Positions 1 through 10,928 of a stretch of DNA of 14,742 bases are shown piece by piece. A program made the position numbers and the translations under genes. This stretch comes from an uncultured bacterium. Lineage in GTDB: Bacteria; Methylomirabilota; Methylomirabilia; Rokubacteriales; CSP1-6. Under the pieces are notes generated by a model. The model ran no database searches. It worked only from the letters and a program-made list of their open reading frames with translations, and was not told the DNA's origin. The stretch spans positions 1 through 14,742 of the forward strand of contig CAMLFJ010000017.1 of NCBI GenBank assembly GCA_946479205.1, written 5' to 3'. The stretch's first letter is position 1. Each line of letters starts with the position of its first letter.

Positions 1-46
1 AGATCAGAGTGAGTGACTGGAGTTCAGACGTGTGCTCTTCCGATCT
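1..46 (+). other. Illumina adapter remnant (not genomic)
   Basis: Bases 13-46 match the 34-nt TruSeq Read-2 adapter, starting GTGACTGGAG and ending TCTTCCGATCT. Bases 1-4 (AGAT) fit the end of the P7 flow-cell sequence, and bases 5-12 (CAGAGTGA) fall where the 8-nt i7 index sits. The layout is that of a short-insert read whose 3' adapter read-through was assembled in reverse complement. Genomic sequence begins at base 47. Any protein that uses these bases, including the SSDVCSSDL peptide in frame 3, is artefactual. Confidence 0.97.
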
Positions 47-1982
<1,936 letters not shown>

Positions 1983-2002
<20 letters not shown>

Positions 2003-3419
2003 GGCCACGACCATCGAGCTGGACGACGACAAGTTCCACGACGAGTGCGGGCTCTACGGCGTCTGGAATCACGCCGAGGCCGCCAACGTCGCGTACCTCG
2101 GTCTCTACGCGCTCCAGCACCGGGGGCAGGAATCCGCCGGCATCGCGTCCACCGACGGCGACCACTTCCAGGTCGAGAAGGCGATGGGCTGGGTCGCCGA
2201 CGTGTTCAACCGCGATCGCCTCAAACGCCTCCCCGGCCATCGCGCGATCGGGCACGTGCGCTACTCCACCGCGGGCAGCTCCAACCTGCGCAACGCGCAG
2301 CCGATCACCGGCACCACCGCGCACGGGCCGGTGGCCATCGCGCACAACGGCAACCTCGTGAACGCGGAGGCGCTCCGGGAAGAGCTCGAGAAGGACGGCG
2401 CGGTCTTCCAGTCGTCGTCGGACACCGAGGTCATCCTGCACCTGCTCGCCCGGTCCGAAGGCGCCACCCTCGCCGAGCAGCTCGCCCGCGCGCTGACCCG
2501 GGTGCGCGGCGCCTACACCCTGTTGCTGCTGACCCCGGATTCGGTCATCGGGGTGCGCGATCCCTCCGGCTTCCGTCCGCTGACCCTGGGCCGCCTGGAC
2601 GACGCCTGGGTGCTCGCCTCCGAGACCTGCGCGCTCGACCTCATGGAAGCCAAGGTGGAGCGCGACGTGGAGCCGGGCGAGATCCTGGTGATCGACGAGC
2701 AGGGCCTCACCTCGCTCAAGCCCTTCCGTCCGGCCCAGCGGCTGCAGTGCGTGTTCGAGTACGTCTACTTCGCGCGCCCGGACTCGGTGCTGTGGGGCCG
2801 GAACGTGCACGCGGTGCGCAAGGCCCTCGGCCACCAGCTCGCCCGGGAGTACCCGGTGGTGGCCGACCTGGTCATCGCGGTGCCCGACTCGGGGGTGGGG
2901 GCGGCGCTCGGTTTCTCGGAGGAATCGGGGCTGCCCTATGACGTCGGCCTCGTCCGCAATCACTACGTCGGCCGCACCTTCATCGAGCCGCAGCAGGGCA
3001 TCCGCCACTTCGGGGTCAAGGTGAAGCTCAACCCGAACCGCGAGGTCCTCGACGGCAAGCGGGTCGTCGTCATCGACGACTCCATCGTCCGCGGCACCAC
3101 CAGCCGCAAGATCGTGAAGATGATCCGGGCCGCCGGCGCGCGCGAGGTGCACGTGCGCATCTCCTCGCCGCCGATCCAGTGGCCCTGCTACTACGGCATC
3201 GACACGCCCACCCGGCGTGAGCTGATCGGCTCGAGCCACAAGGTCGAGGAGATCCAGCGCTATCTCGGCGCGGACTCGCTCGGCTACCTCTCGCTCGAGG
3301 GGATGCTCAAGGCCACCGGGTCGGATCCGGATCATTTCTGCCACGCGTGCTTCACGGGCCAGTACCAGGTAGGCTTCGAGTCCGAGGAACTGGCGCAGCT
3401 CAAGCTGTTCGACTCGTAA
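1983..3419 (+). CDS. purF: Amidophosphoribosyltransferase (glutamine PRPP amidotransferase)
   Basis: PurF catalyses the first committed purine step, converting PRPP and glutamine to phosphoribosylamine. The N-terminal Ntn-hydrolase glutaminase starts at Cys22 ([11 protein letters not shown]) after a 21-residue stretch that looks like a cleavable propeptide. The C-terminal phosphoribosyltransferase domain carries the PRPP loop [14 protein letters not shown], with Asp365-Asp366. Four cysteines at 256, 402, 453 and 456 (the last two as CHAC) match the [4Fe-4S] ligands of the Bacillus-type, oxygen-sensitive enzyme. The length, 478 aa, is normal. TTG at 1983 is chosen because GGAGG at 1971-1975 lies 7 nt upstream; ATG at 1992 is the alternative, with a 16-nt spacing. 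The start overlaps the end of purL by 20 nt (11 nt if ATG is used), which suggests translational coupling. Confidence 0.97.
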
Positions 3420-3424
3420 GGACT

Positions 3425-4453
3425 ATGGACCCCCTGACGTATCGGGCCGCCGGCGTGGACATCCGAGCCGGCGACGAGGTTGTGCGCCGGATCGGCCCTC
3501 TGGCCGCGTCCACGCTTCGCCCTGAAGTGCTGGGCGGCCTCGGAGCCTTCGCCGCCTTCTGCCGCGTCCCGTTCGGCCTGCAGGATCCGGTGCTCGTCGC
3601 CTCCACCGACGGGGTGGGCACCAAGCTCAAGATCGCGGTGATGGCGGACCGGCACGACACGATCGGTCTCGACCTGGTCGCGATGGGCGTCAACGACGTG
3701 ATCGTGCACGGCGCCGAGCCCCTCTTCTTCCTCGACTACCTGGCCGTCCACAAGGTCGAGCCCGACAAGATCGAGGCGATCGTGAGCGGCATCGCGGCGG
3801 GCTGCCGCCAGGCCGGCTGCGCGCTCGTGGGCGGCGAGACCGCCGAGATGGGGGGCCTCTACGCGCCGGGGGAGTACGACCTGGCCGGCTTCGCGGTGGG
3901 GGTGGCCGAGCGCTCCGGCCTGATCACCGGCGAGCACGTCACCGCCGGGGATCGCGTCCTGGGGCTGGGCTCCTCGGGTCTCCACTCGAACGGCTACAGC
4001 CTGGCGCGCGAGGCGGTCTTCGGGCGCATGGGTCTGAAGCTCGGCGACCCCATCCCCGGGGTCGGGCGGAGCGTGAGCGACGAGCTGCTCGAGCCGACCC
4101 GCATCTACGTCAAGCCGGTGCTCGAGCTGATCCGGTCGGTGCGGGTGCGGGCGATGGCGCACATCACGGGCGGCGGCATCTCCGAGAACCTCCCGCGCGT
4201 GCTGCCCGACCAGCGGCGCGCCCGGATCGATCCCCGCGCATGGCCCCAGCCGCCGATCTTCGCGGCGATCCAGCGCGCGGCCGCGGTGGACGACGCCGAG
4301 ATGCGGCGCACCTTCAACATGGGGATCGGCTTCGTGGTCGTGGTCGCGCCCGAGGCCGCGGCCGCGGCCACGCGGGCCCTCGAGGCCCAGGGCGAGCGGG
4401 TGTACGCGATCGGCGAGATCGTGCCGGGCGCGCGCGGGGTGGAGTATGTCTGA
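3425..4453 (+). CDS. purM: Phosphoribosylformylglycinamidine cyclo-ligase (AIR synthetase)
   Basis: PurM closes the imidazole ring, converting FGAM and ATP to AIR, the step after PurL. The 342-aa product has the family's usual length and motifs: YRAAGVDIRAGDE at the N-terminus, STDGVGTKLK near residues 60-69, GGETAEMGG, LGSSGLHSNGYSLAR, HITGGGISENLPRVLP near 246, and the C-terminal FNMGIGF. The ATG at 3425 is chosen because homologous sequence begins there. The open frame extends upstream into purF, but that stretch shows no homology. It lies 5 nt after the purF stop and overlaps purN by 8 nt, consistent with one operon. Confidence 0.97.
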   Translation: MDPLTYRAAGVDIRAGDEVVRRIGPLAASTLRPEVLGGLGAFAAFCRVPFGLQDPVLVASTDGVGTKLKIAVMADRHDTIGLDLVAMGVNDVIVHGAEPLFFLDYLAVHKVEPDKIEAIVSGIAAGCRQAGCALVGGETAEMGGLYAPGEYDLAGFAVGVAERSGLITGEHVTAGDRVLGLGSSGLHSNGYSLAREAVFGRMGLKLGDPIPGVGRSVSDELLEPTRIYVKPVLELIRSVRVRAMAHITGGGISENLPRVLPDQRRARIDPRAWPQPPIFAAIQRAAAVDDAEMRRTFNMGIGFVVVVAPEAAAAATRALEAQGERVYAIGEIVPGARGVEYV

Positions 4454-5066
4454 GCCGCTGCGGGTGGGCGTGCTCGCGTCCGGCCGCGGCTCCAACTTTC
4501 GCGCGCTGGCCCTGGCCGCCGCGGACGGGCGCATCCCGGCTGCGGTGGTCGTGCTCGTGACGGATCGCCCGGGGGCGGGCGCGCTCGCGGTCGCGCGCGA
4601 GCTCGGGATCGAAGCGGTCGTGCTCGAGCCGGCGCAGCATCCCTCGCGCGAGGCGCACGAGAAGGCGGCGATCGCGGCGCTGGAGGAGCGGCGCGTCGGG
4701 CTGGTGTGCCTCGCCGGCTACATGCGGCTCCTGAGCGCGGGCTTCGTCGGCCACTTCCGCGGGCGCCTTCTGAACATCCACCCCTCGCTGCTGCCCGCTT
4801 TCCCGGGCCTTCACGCGCAGCGCCAGGCCCTCGAGCACGGGGCCCGTGTCTCGGGCGCCACCGTGCACTTCGTGGACGACGGGGTGGACACCGGCCCCAT
4901 CGTGCTGCAGGCGGCGGTGCCGGTGCGGCCGGACGATACCGAGGCCACCCTCGCGGACCGGATCCTGGTCGAGGAGCACCGGCTCTACCCGGAGGCGGTC
5001 CGGCTCTTCGCGCTGGGGCGGCTCGAGATCCACGGCCGCCTCGTGCGGATCAGGGAGACCCCATGA
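4446..5066 (+). CDS. purN: Phosphoribosylglycinamide formyltransferase (10-formyl-THF dependent)
   Basis: PurN transfers a formyl group from 10-formyltetrahydrofolate to GAR, giving FGAR, step 3. The 206-aa protein begins with the nucleotide-binding strand VGVLASGRGSNFRAL. The catalytic triad is visible: Asn110 and His112 in LLNIHPSLLPAFPG, and Asp148 in DDGVDTGPI, equivalent to Asn106, His108 and Asp144 of the E. coli enzyme. The ATG at 4446 overlaps the purM stop by 8 nt. Its stop forms an ATGA overlap with purH. The formate-dependent alternative, PurT, is not seen in this window. Confidence 0.96.
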   Translation: MSEPLRVGVLASGRGSNFRALALAAADGRIPAAVVVLVTDRPGAGALAVARELGIEAVVLEPAQHPSREAHEKAAIAALEERRVGLVCLAGYMRLLSAGFVGHFRGRLLNIHPSLLPAFPGLHAQRQALEHGARVSGATVHFVDDGVDTGPIVLQAAVPVRPDDTEATLADRILVEEHRLYPEAVRLFALGRLEIHGRLVRIRETP

Positions 5067-6673
5067 CTCGAGTGCGACGCGCCCTTCTCAGCGTGCACGA
5101 CAAGACCGGCGTGGTGGAGTTCGCGCGCGGCCTCGCCGGCCTCGGCGCCGAGATCCTGTCCACCGGCGGGACCGCCAAGCTGCTGCGCGACTCCGGCGTC
5201 CCGGTGGTGGACGTGGCCGAGGTCACCGGCTTCCCCGAGATGCTCGACGGCCGCGTGAAGACGCTCCATCCGGGCGTGCACGGCGGCATCCTGGCCCGCC
5301 GTGAGCGACCCGAGCACCTGGCCGCGCTCGAGCGGCACGGCATCCGGCCGATCGACCTGGTCGCGGTGACGCTCTATCCCTTCGAGCAGACGGTGGCGCG
5401 CCCGGGCGTGTCGCTCGAGGACGCGATCGAGAACATCGACATCGGCGGGCCCAGCATGATCCGGGGCGCGGCCAAGAACCACGCGCACGTGGCGGTGATC
5501 ACGGATCCCGGCCAGTACGCGCCGGTGCTGGACGAGCTGCGGCGCGGCGCGGGAGCCCTGTCCGACGCCACGCGCTTCCGGCTGGCCTTCGAGGCGTTCC
5601 GGCGCACCGCCCAGTACGACGCGGCGATCGCGGCCTACCTGCGCGAGCCGGGCGCGACCGGGCGGCCCGCCGCGGTGCCCGCGACCGGCTTTCCCGAGCG
5701 CCTGCCCGCGGAGGGTGTGCTCGCCCAGACGCTGCGCTACGGCGAGAACCCGCACCAGGCGGCCGCGTTCTACCGCCCGTCCTCGGGCGCATTTGGGGTC
5801 CCGTCCGCGGGCGCGCTCGGCCTGAGCGCGGCGACCCAGCTCCACGGTCCCGAGCTCTCGTACAACAACCTGCTCGACTGGTCGGCCGCGCTCGGGCTGC
5901 TGCTCGAGTTCGACGATCCGGCCGCGGTGGTGATCAAGCACACCAATCCCTGCGGGGTGGCCACCGGCCAGAGCGCGGGCGAGGCGGCGCGCCGAGCCAA
6001 GGCCTGCGACCCGGTCTCCATCTACGGCGGCATCGTGGGGCTGAACCGGACGGTGGACCTCGAGGTGGTGAAGGAGCTCTCCGGCATCCTGCTCGAGATC
6101 CTCTTCGCCCCCGCCTACGAGCCGGACGCGCTGGAGGAGATCCGCCGGACGAAGAAGAAGTGCCGGGTGTTCCAGCTCCCGTGCGCGCGCGCCGACTATC
6201 CGGCGCGGAGCCAGGAGATCCGGAGCGTCTGGGGCGGGGTGCTGCTCCAGGAGGCCGATCTCGTCGATCTCGATCCGGCCGCGCTCACCGTCGTCTCGAA
6301 GCGGCCGCCCACCGAGGCGGAGCTGCGCGGGCTGCGCTTCGGCTGGCGCGTGGCCAAGCACGCCAAGTCCAACGCGATCGTGCTCGCCACCGCCGACCAG
6401 GTCGTCGGGGTGGGGGCCGGGCAGATGAACCGGGTGGACTCGGCGCGCATCGCGGTCATGCGCGCGCGAGAGCTGGGGCTCGAGACCAAGGGCTCGGTCT
6501 GCGCCTCCGACGCGTTCTTCCCGTTCCGCGACGGGCTCGACGTGGTGGCCAAGGCGGGCGCCACCGCGGTCATCCATCCGGGCGGCTCGGTCCGCGACGC
6601 GGAGATCGTGGCGGCCGCCGACGAGCACGGCATGGCCATGGTGGTGTGCGGGATTCGCCATTTCAAGCACTAG
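5063..6673 (+). CDS. purH: Bifunctional AICAR transformylase / IMP cyclohydrolase
   Basis: PurH performs the last two steps to IMP: formylation of AICAR, then cyclisation of FAICAR. The 536-aa protein has an N-terminal MGS-like cyclohydrolase domain (about 1-200) with [17 protein letters not shown] and [16 protein letters not shown]. The C-terminal transformylase domain (about 220-536) has [11 protein letters not shown] from Tyr226, the catalytic pair Lys292-His293 in [25 protein letters not shown], and a normal ending in RHFKH. The ATG at 5063 forms an ATGA overlap with the purN stop. AGGGAG at 5052-5057 is a good ribosome binding site 5 nt upstream. The open frame extends into purN, but that part is a shadow. 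Confidence 0.97.
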   Translation: MTRVRRALLSVHDKTGVVEFARGLAGLGAEILSTGGTAKLLRDSGVPVVDVAEVTGFPEMLDGRVKTLHPGVHGGILARRERPEHLAALERHGIRPIDLVAVTLYPFEQTVARPGVSLEDAIENIDIGGPSMIRGAAKNHAHVAVITDPGQYAPVLDELRRGAGALSDATRFRLAFEAFRRTAQYDAAIAAYLREPGATGRPAAVPATGFPERLPAEGVLAQTLRYGENPHQAAAFYRPSSGAFGVPSAGALGLSAATQLHGPELSYNNLLDWSAALGLLLEFDDPAAVVIKHTNPCGVATGQSAGEAARRAKACDPVSIYGGIVGLNRTVDLEVVKELSGILLEILFAPAYEPDALEEIRRTKKKCRVFQLPCARADYPARSQEIRSVWGGVLLQEADLVDLDPAALTVVSKRPPTEAELRGLRFGWRVAKHAKSNAIVLATADQVVGVGAGQMNRVDSARIAVMRARELGLETKGSVCASDAFFPFRDGLDVVAKAGATAVIHPGGSVRDAEIVAAADEHGMAMVVCGIRHFKH

Positions 6674-7583
6674 TCCTCCGCCGGAACGGGTCTTCACGCT
6701 GCGGGAGCTGACGCGGCTCCTGCGTCTGTCCCCCAAGCGCCGCTCGCAGCTCCGGCGTCTCGGGCTGCTGCGCGACGATCCGGGCGGCCTGCGCTTCCGC
6801 GAGCTGGTCTCGGTGCGCGCGGCCGCGAACCTCCTGGAGAGCGGGGCGAGCGTGCGCCAGGTGCGCGCCGCCCTCGACGGGGCGCGGCGGTTCGCCCCCG
6901 GGGTGCGGACCCCGCTGGCCGAGCTGCGCCTGGTGGTCCGCGACCGCCAGGTGGTGGTCGAGCAGGACCGCCTGCGGCTCGATCCGGGCACGGGCCAGAC
7001 CCTGCTCGCTTTCGAGACCGGGGACCTCGAGCAGGAGACCCGGGAGACGCTGCTGACCGGGATGGTGCGGCCGCTCATCCCGCCCGCCGACGCCGCCGAG
7101 GTGTGGTTCCAGCGGGCGTCGGAGTGGGACGGCGACCCGGAGCGCTGGGAGTCCGCGGTGGACGCCTACGAGCGCGTGCTCGACATGGATCCGGGGTACG
7201 CGGCGGCCTGGAACAACCTGGGCCTCCTCCATCACCGCATGGGCCAGTACGAGCGGGCGGGGGAGTGCTACCGGGCCGCGCTCGAGGCCGACGAGAGCTG
7301 CTGCCAGGCCTCGTTCAACCTGGGCTCGCTCCACGAGGACCTGGGTGATTTCCCGGTCGCGGTGACCTGGTACCGGCGCGCGCTCGAGATGGACGCCGAC
7401 TACGCGGACGCCCACTTCAATCTGGCGGGCGTGCTCGCCAAGACGGGGCGGGCCGAGAGCGCGGCGGTGCACTGGCGCCGTTACCTCGAGCTGGACCTGG
7501 GCAGCCCGTGGGCCAAGATCGCGCGCGCGCACCTGGAGGAGGGCGCCGAGCCCTCCGGTGCCGACCCGGAGGCCGACGAGTGA
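6660..7583 (+). CDS. MerR-like HTH plus tetratricopeptide-repeat protein, start codon unclear
   Basis: The frame encodes an N-terminal MerR-type helix-turn-helix (about residues 11-75, from [20 protein letters not shown] to [10 protein letters not shown]). A short, probably beta-rich linker follows (about 77-125), then about four TPR units (about 147-285, for example [20 protein letters not shown] and [17 protein letters not shown]), and an acidic tail. The first in-frame ATG/GTG/TTG is GTG 6813, which would delete most of the HTH. The HTH homology starts near 6690, so initiation must be earlier. ATT at 6660, overlapping purH by 14 nt, would give [17 protein letters not shown] and is used here as a provisional start; CTG 6699 is another option. 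An assembly error is possible. The gene ends in a GTGA overlap with purD. By architecture it could be a DNA-binding regulator with a protein-interaction module; its target is unknown. Confidence 0.8.
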   Translation: MSSTSPPPERVFTLRELTRLLRLSPKRRSQLRRLGLLRDDPGGLRFRELVSVRAAANLLESGASVRQVRAALDGARRFAPGVRTPLAELRLVVRDRQVVVEQDRLRLDPGTGQTLLAFETGDLEQETRETLLTGMVRPLIPPADAAEVWFQRASEWDGDPERWESAVDAYERVLDMDPGYAAAWNNLGLLHHRMGQYERAGECYRAALEADESCCQASFNLGSLHEDLGDFPVAVTWYRRALEMDADYADAHFNLAGVLAKTGRAESAAVHWRRYLELDLGSPWAKIARAHLEEGAEPSGADPEADE

Positions 7584-8860
7584 CCGACGTGCTCCTGGTG
7601 GGCGGCGGGGGGCGCGAGCACGCGCTGGCCTGGAAGCTCGCGCAGAGCCCGCGCCTGGGTCGCATGATCGCGGCCCCCGGCAATCCCGGCATCGCCGCCC
7701 ACGCTCGCTGCCTTCCGGTGAAAGACACCGCGGTTGATGAACTGGTTCATCTCGCGCGCGAGGAGAGGCCCGACCTGGTGGTGGTGGGGCCCGAGGTGCC
7801 GCTGGCGATGGGCCTCGCCGACCGGCTCCGCGCGGCCGGCTTCGCGGTCTTCGGGCCGAGCGCAGCGGCGGCCCGGCTCGAGAGCTCGAAGGCCTTCTCC
7901 AAGGATCTGATGGCCCGCCACGGCGTGCCGACCGCGCGCTTCCGCACGCTGCGCGACGCGGCGGCCGCCCGGGCCTACTGCCGCGAGCTGGGCGCGCCCC
8001 TGGTGGTGAAGGCCGACGGGCTCGCCGCGGGCAAGGGCGTCATCGTGTGCCGCTCGCTCGAGGAGGCCGACCGCGCGCTCGCCCTCTGCTTCGACGAGCG
8101 CGCCTTCGGCGACTCCGGCCTGACGGTGGTCGTGGAGGAGTTCCTCGAAGGCGAGGAGGCCTCCTTCTTCGCGCTCGCCGACGGCGCGGCGGTGCTCCCG
8201 CTCGTCGCGGCCCAGGACCACAAGACGGTCTTCGACGACGACCGGGGGCCCAATACCGGTGGCATGGGCGCCTACTCGCCGGCGCCGGTCATGAGCCCGG
8301 CGATGGAGGACCGCGTCATGGCCGAGATCGTGCGGCCGGTGATCGCGGCGATGGCCAAGGAGGGCGCGCCGTACACCGGCGTGCTCTTCGTCGGCCTGAT
8401 GATCACGCGCGAGGGGCCGAAGGTCATCGAGTTCAACTGCCGCTTCGGCGACCCGGAGTGCCAGGCGATCATGCCGCGCCTCGAGGACGACCTGCTCGCC
8501 CTGCTCGAGGCCGCCGCCACCGGCGGAGGGCTCCCCGCCACCCTCGCGTGGAGCCCGGGGACGTCGGTCTGCGTGGTGATGACCTCCGAGGGCTATCCCG
8601 GCCGCTACGAGACGGGCCGCCCCATCACGGGGGTGCCGACGGCCGCCGCACGGCCCGGCGTCAACGTCTTCCACGCGGGCACCGCGATGGCGGGCGACAC
8701 GCTCGTCACCGCGGGGGGCCGTGTGCTGGGCGTGCAGGCCTCGGGCGCGGACGTGGCCGGCGCCATCCGCGCGGCCTACGCCGCCGTCGACCACATCCGC
8801 TTCGACGGCGCGCACTACCGCCAGGATATCGGTCATCACGCCCTGAGACGGATCGGGTGA
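7580..8860 (+). CDS. purD: Phosphoribosylamine-glycine ligase (GAR synthetase)
   Basis: PurD ligates glycine to phosphoribosylamine using ATP, step 2, and consumes the unstable product of PurF. The 426-aa product has the normal length. The N-terminal Rossmann-like start is [17 protein letters not shown]. The ATP-grasp core includes [22 protein letters not shown] from Lys144, [28 protein letters not shown] and the metal-binding [10 protein letters not shown] with Asn286. The GTG at 7580 overlaps the stop of the HTH-TPR gene as GTGA, and GGAGG at 7568-7572 is 7 nt upstream, so this start is well supported. The stop at 8858-8860 overlaps the tsaC GTG. Confidence 0.97.
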   Translation: MTDVLLVGGGGREHALAWKLAQSPRLGRMIAAPGNPGIAAHARCLPVKDTAVDELVHLAREERPDLVVVGPEVPLAMGLADRLRAAGFAVFGPSAAAARLESSKAFSKDLMARHGVPTARFRTLRDAAAARAYCRELGAPLVVKADGLAAGKGVIVCRSLEEADRALALCFDERAFGDSGLTVVVEEFLEGEEASFFALADGAAVLPLVAAQDHKTVFDDDRGPNTGGMGAYSPAPVMSPAMEDRVMAEIVRPVIAAMAKEGAPYTGVLFVGLMITREGPKVIEFNCRFGDPECQAIMPRLEDDLLALLEAAATGGGLPATLAWSPGTSVCVVMTSEGYPGRYETGRPITGVPTAAARPGVNVFHAGTAMAGDTLVTAGGRVLGVQASGADVAGAIRAAYAAVDHIRFDGAHYRQDIGHHALRRIG

Positions 8861-9498
8861 GCACGCCGACGATCTCGACCCGCGTCGTCGCGGTGGACCC
8901 CGTGAAGCCCGATCCGTCCGTGATGCGCGCGGCCGGCGCGCGCATCGAGGCGGGCGGGCTCGTGGCCTTCCCCACCGAGAGCTTCTACGGCCTGGGCGCC
9001 GACGCGCTCGACGCGGCCGCGATCGCGCGCGTGTTCGAGATCAAGGGCCGGCCGGACGACAAGCCCATTCTCGTGCTGGTGGACGGCATCGACATGGTGA
9101 CGGAGCTGGCCGCCGGCAGCTCCGACGGGGCGCGCGCCCTCATGGCCCGCCACTGGCCGGGCGCGCTCACGCTGGTGCTCCGCGCCTCCGCGCGCGTGCC
9201 CGCCGGGCTCACCGGCGGTACCGGCACCGTGGGCGTGCGGCTCCCCGGACACGCGGTGGCGCGCGCCCTCGTCACCGCGGCGGCCCGCCCGGTCACCGCG
9301 CCGAGCGCCAATCCGACCGCGGCGGCTCCGCCGCGAACCGCGGGCGATGTCCGCGGGTACTTCGGCGGGCGGGTGGAGCTGATCCTGGACGGCGGGACCA
9401 CCGCGGGCGGCGCGGGCTCCACCGTCGCGGACTGCACGGTCTGGCCTCCCCGCATCCTGCGCCAGGGCCCGGTGGTCGTGGAGGCCGCGTGCGGATAA
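8857..9498 (+). CDS. tsaC: L-threonylcarbamoyladenylate synthase (Sua5/YrdC/TsaC family)
   Basis: The enzyme makes threonylcarbamoyl-AMP from threonine, bicarbonate and ATP, the first step of the t6A37 modification of ANN-decoding tRNAs. Motifs seen are VAFPTESFYGLGADA, KGRPDDKPILVLV with Lys63, Arg65 and Lys69, HWPGALTLVL, VGVRLPGH, and APSAN with Ser150 and Asn152 of the nucleotide pocket. At 213 aa it is the short single-domain form without the Sua5 C-terminal domain. The GTG at 8857 forms a GTGA overlap with purD and the gene overlaps mobA by 10 nt. Partners TsaB, TsaD and TsaE are not in the window. Its position after purD suggests shared transcription rather than a direct pathway link, though it uses ATP, a purine end product. 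Confidence 0.93.
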   Translation: MSTPTISTRVVAVDPVKPDPSVMRAAGARIEAGGLVAFPTESFYGLGADALDAAAIARVFEIKGRPDDKPILVLVDGIDMVTELAAGSSDGARALMARHWPGALTLVLRASARVPAGLTGGTGTVGVRLPGHAVARALVTAAARPVTAPSANPTAAAPPRTAGDVRGYFGGRVELILDGGTTAGGAGSTVADCTVWPPRILRQGPVVVEAACG

Positions 9499-10097
9499 CC
9501 GGCGTGATCCAGGCGGGCGGCCGGAGCACCCGCATGGGCGGCCGGCCGAAGGCCCTGCTGGAGCTGGGCGGCCGGCGCATCATCGACCGCGTCGCGCATG
9601 TCGTCCGGCAGGTCGCCGACGATCTGCTGCTGGTGACCAATACCCCGGACCTCTACGCCTCGCTCGGCTTGCCGATGGTGCCCGACGTGTTCCCGGATGG
9701 CGGCTCGCTCGGCGGCATCTACTCGGGCCTGCTCGCCGCGTCCGGCGACGCCGCCTTCACGGTCGCGTGCGACATGCCGTTCCTGATGCCGGAGGTGGCG
9801 CGCCTCGTCACCGAGCGGGCGGGCGAGGCGGACGTGATCGTCCCGCGGGTCGGCGAGCAGTGGGAGACGCTCCACGCCTGCTACGGCAAGGCCTGCCTGG
9901 CCCCGATCGAGACGCGGCTGCGCGCGGGGCGCCTCAAGATCGTCGGCTTCTACGACGACGTGCGCGTGCTCAGCATCCCGGCGAGCGAAGTCGCCCGCTA
10001 CCGCGCGCCCGAGGTGGTGTTCATGAACGTCAACACCCCGGAGGAGCTCGAGATGGCGCGCGTGCTCCTCCCCGCGCTGGAGCCGGGCGCCGCCTGA
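9489..10097 (+). CDS. mobA: Molybdenum cofactor guanylyltransferase-like nucleotidyltransferase
   Basis: MobA transfers GMP from GTP to molybdopterin to make the MGD form of the cofactor. The 202-aa protein has the family's N-terminal nucleotide loop (AGGRSTRMGGRPKALLELGG), the metal-binding ACDMPFL with Asp95, ETLHACYGKACLAPI, and the C-terminal NVNTPEEL. Two positions depart from the commonest MobA form: Gln in place of Leu before AGG, and Arg-Pro rather than x-Asp before the loop lysine. A related NTP transferase role therefore cannot be excluded, but the remaining motifs favour MobA. The GTG at 9489 has GGAGG at 9480-9484 just upstream and overlaps tsaC by 10 nt. No other molybdopterin gene is present in the window. 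Confidence 0.85.
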   Translation: MRITGVIQAGGRSTRMGGRPKALLELGGRRIIDRVAHVVRQVADDLLLVTNTPDLYASLGLPMVPDVFPDGGSLGGIYSGLLAASGDAAFTVACDMPFLMPEVARLVTERAGEADVIVPRVGEQWETLHACYGKACLAPIETRLRAGRLKIVGFYDDVRVLSIPASEVARYRAPEVVFMNVNTPEELEMARVLLPALEPGAA

Positions 10098-10921
10098 TGG
10101 ACGCGCGCGTCGAGGGGCTCGGGCTCGGGTCGATCCAGGAGATCAACGCGCTGCCGCGCGAGGTCGTGGAGGCGCTGTACGCGCGGCTGGTGCCCGACGA
10201 GCTGCTCGATCGCTTCGCCATCGATCCGCAGACCTTCTGCGACAAGGCGGGGGCGCGCCTGGTGCGGGTGACCGCGCCGGCGGACCAGCCGTGGGCGCGC
10301 GTGGAGGTGCGCTCGAGCCCGGAGGACCGCGATCCCGCGCTGCTGGTGGACGTGGAGATGTCGCCGCTCTCGGTGCCGGAGCTCGCGTTCGTGCAGATCA
10401 CCGACCCCGCGGGCGCCCGCTACGCGATCGACCGCGACCCGGACGGGCGCGACACGCTCTTCGGCACCAGCTGCCGCAACATCGAGGAGGAGCGCCGCGC
10501 GATGCGGGGCGGCCTCGCCCCCGGCCAGGTGCGCCAGGGCCTGCGCCTGCTCTCCCGGGTGCTCGACGCGATGGAGGGCTTCTGCGCCCTCATCGGCAAG
10601 GAGATCTACCTCATCGAGCCGCTCTTCTATCACTCCGCGATCCTCTACGAGCGCCGCGGCTGCGGCTACCTGGTGGGCCGCGACGTGATGGAGGCCATCC
10701 ACGCCGGCTTCCGCGAGGGCGGTCCGCTGCTGAAGGCGCTCGACGCCTCGTCCGACTTCCGCGCGCCGGAGGCCGCCCGCACCGTGCGAGGCCGGAGCTG
10801 GGCGATCCACGACGGGGTGGGCGACGGGCTCTGGGCCGGCGGGGCGGTGGGCGGGGTGAAGATGTACAAGGCGGCCGGCCGGAAGGCGGGGATCAATACC
10901 TTCCCGGGGGCGATCTACTGA
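10097..10921 (+). CDS. Uncharacterised 274-aa protein, possible GNAT-like fold
   Basis: I do not recognise a characterised function. The protein is soluble-looking, with no signal peptide or membrane segment. The N-terminal part (INALPREVVEALYARLVPDE) looks helical, and a central beta-rich part includes VDVEMSPLSVPELAFVQI. The segment from about 148 to 195 reads as helix, strand (KEIYLIEPL), helix (FYHSAILYERRGC, from Phe177) and strand (GYLVG), which resembles the C-terminal half of a GNAT acetyltransferase fold. The typical acyl-CoA loop is not obvious. A conserved-looking VRGRSWAIHDG begins at Val230 and the C-terminus is INTFPGAIY. The ATG shares one base with the mobA stop (TGATG), so the two are probably co-translated. 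Its location between mobA and thiI does not reveal a role. Confidence 0.85.
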   Translation: MDARVEGLGLGSIQEINALPREVVEALYARLVPDELLDRFAIDPQTFCDKAGARLVRVTAPADQPWARVEVRSSPEDRDPALLVDVEMSPLSVPELAFVQITDPAGARYAIDRDPDGRDTLFGTSCRNIEEERRAMRGGLAPGQVRQGLRLLSRVLDAMEGFCALIGKEIYLIEPLFYHSAILYERRGCGYLVGRDVMEAIHAGFREGGPLLKALDASSDFRAPEAARTVRGRSWAIHDGVGDGLWAGGAVGGVKMYKAAGRKAGINTFPGAIY

Positions 10922-10928
10922 GCGAGAC

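Noticed and set aside
3347..3424. N-terminal extension of purM into purF
   Set aside because: The added residues do not resemble PurM; homology starts at ATG 3425 directly after the purF stop.
4985..7078. Very long minus-strand open frame (697 aa) antisense to purH
   Set aside because: High GC makes stops rare in antisense frames; the translation is low-complexity Arg/Gly/Ala/His-rich, whereas the + strand encodes complete PurH.
9489..9560. Unusual MobA nucleotide loop (Gln before AGG, no Asp before Lys) as a sign of a new activity
   Set aside because: Loop variants at these positions are plausible within the MobA-like NTP transferase superfamily, and the CDMP and NVNTPEEL motifs are normal; not enough to claim novelty.
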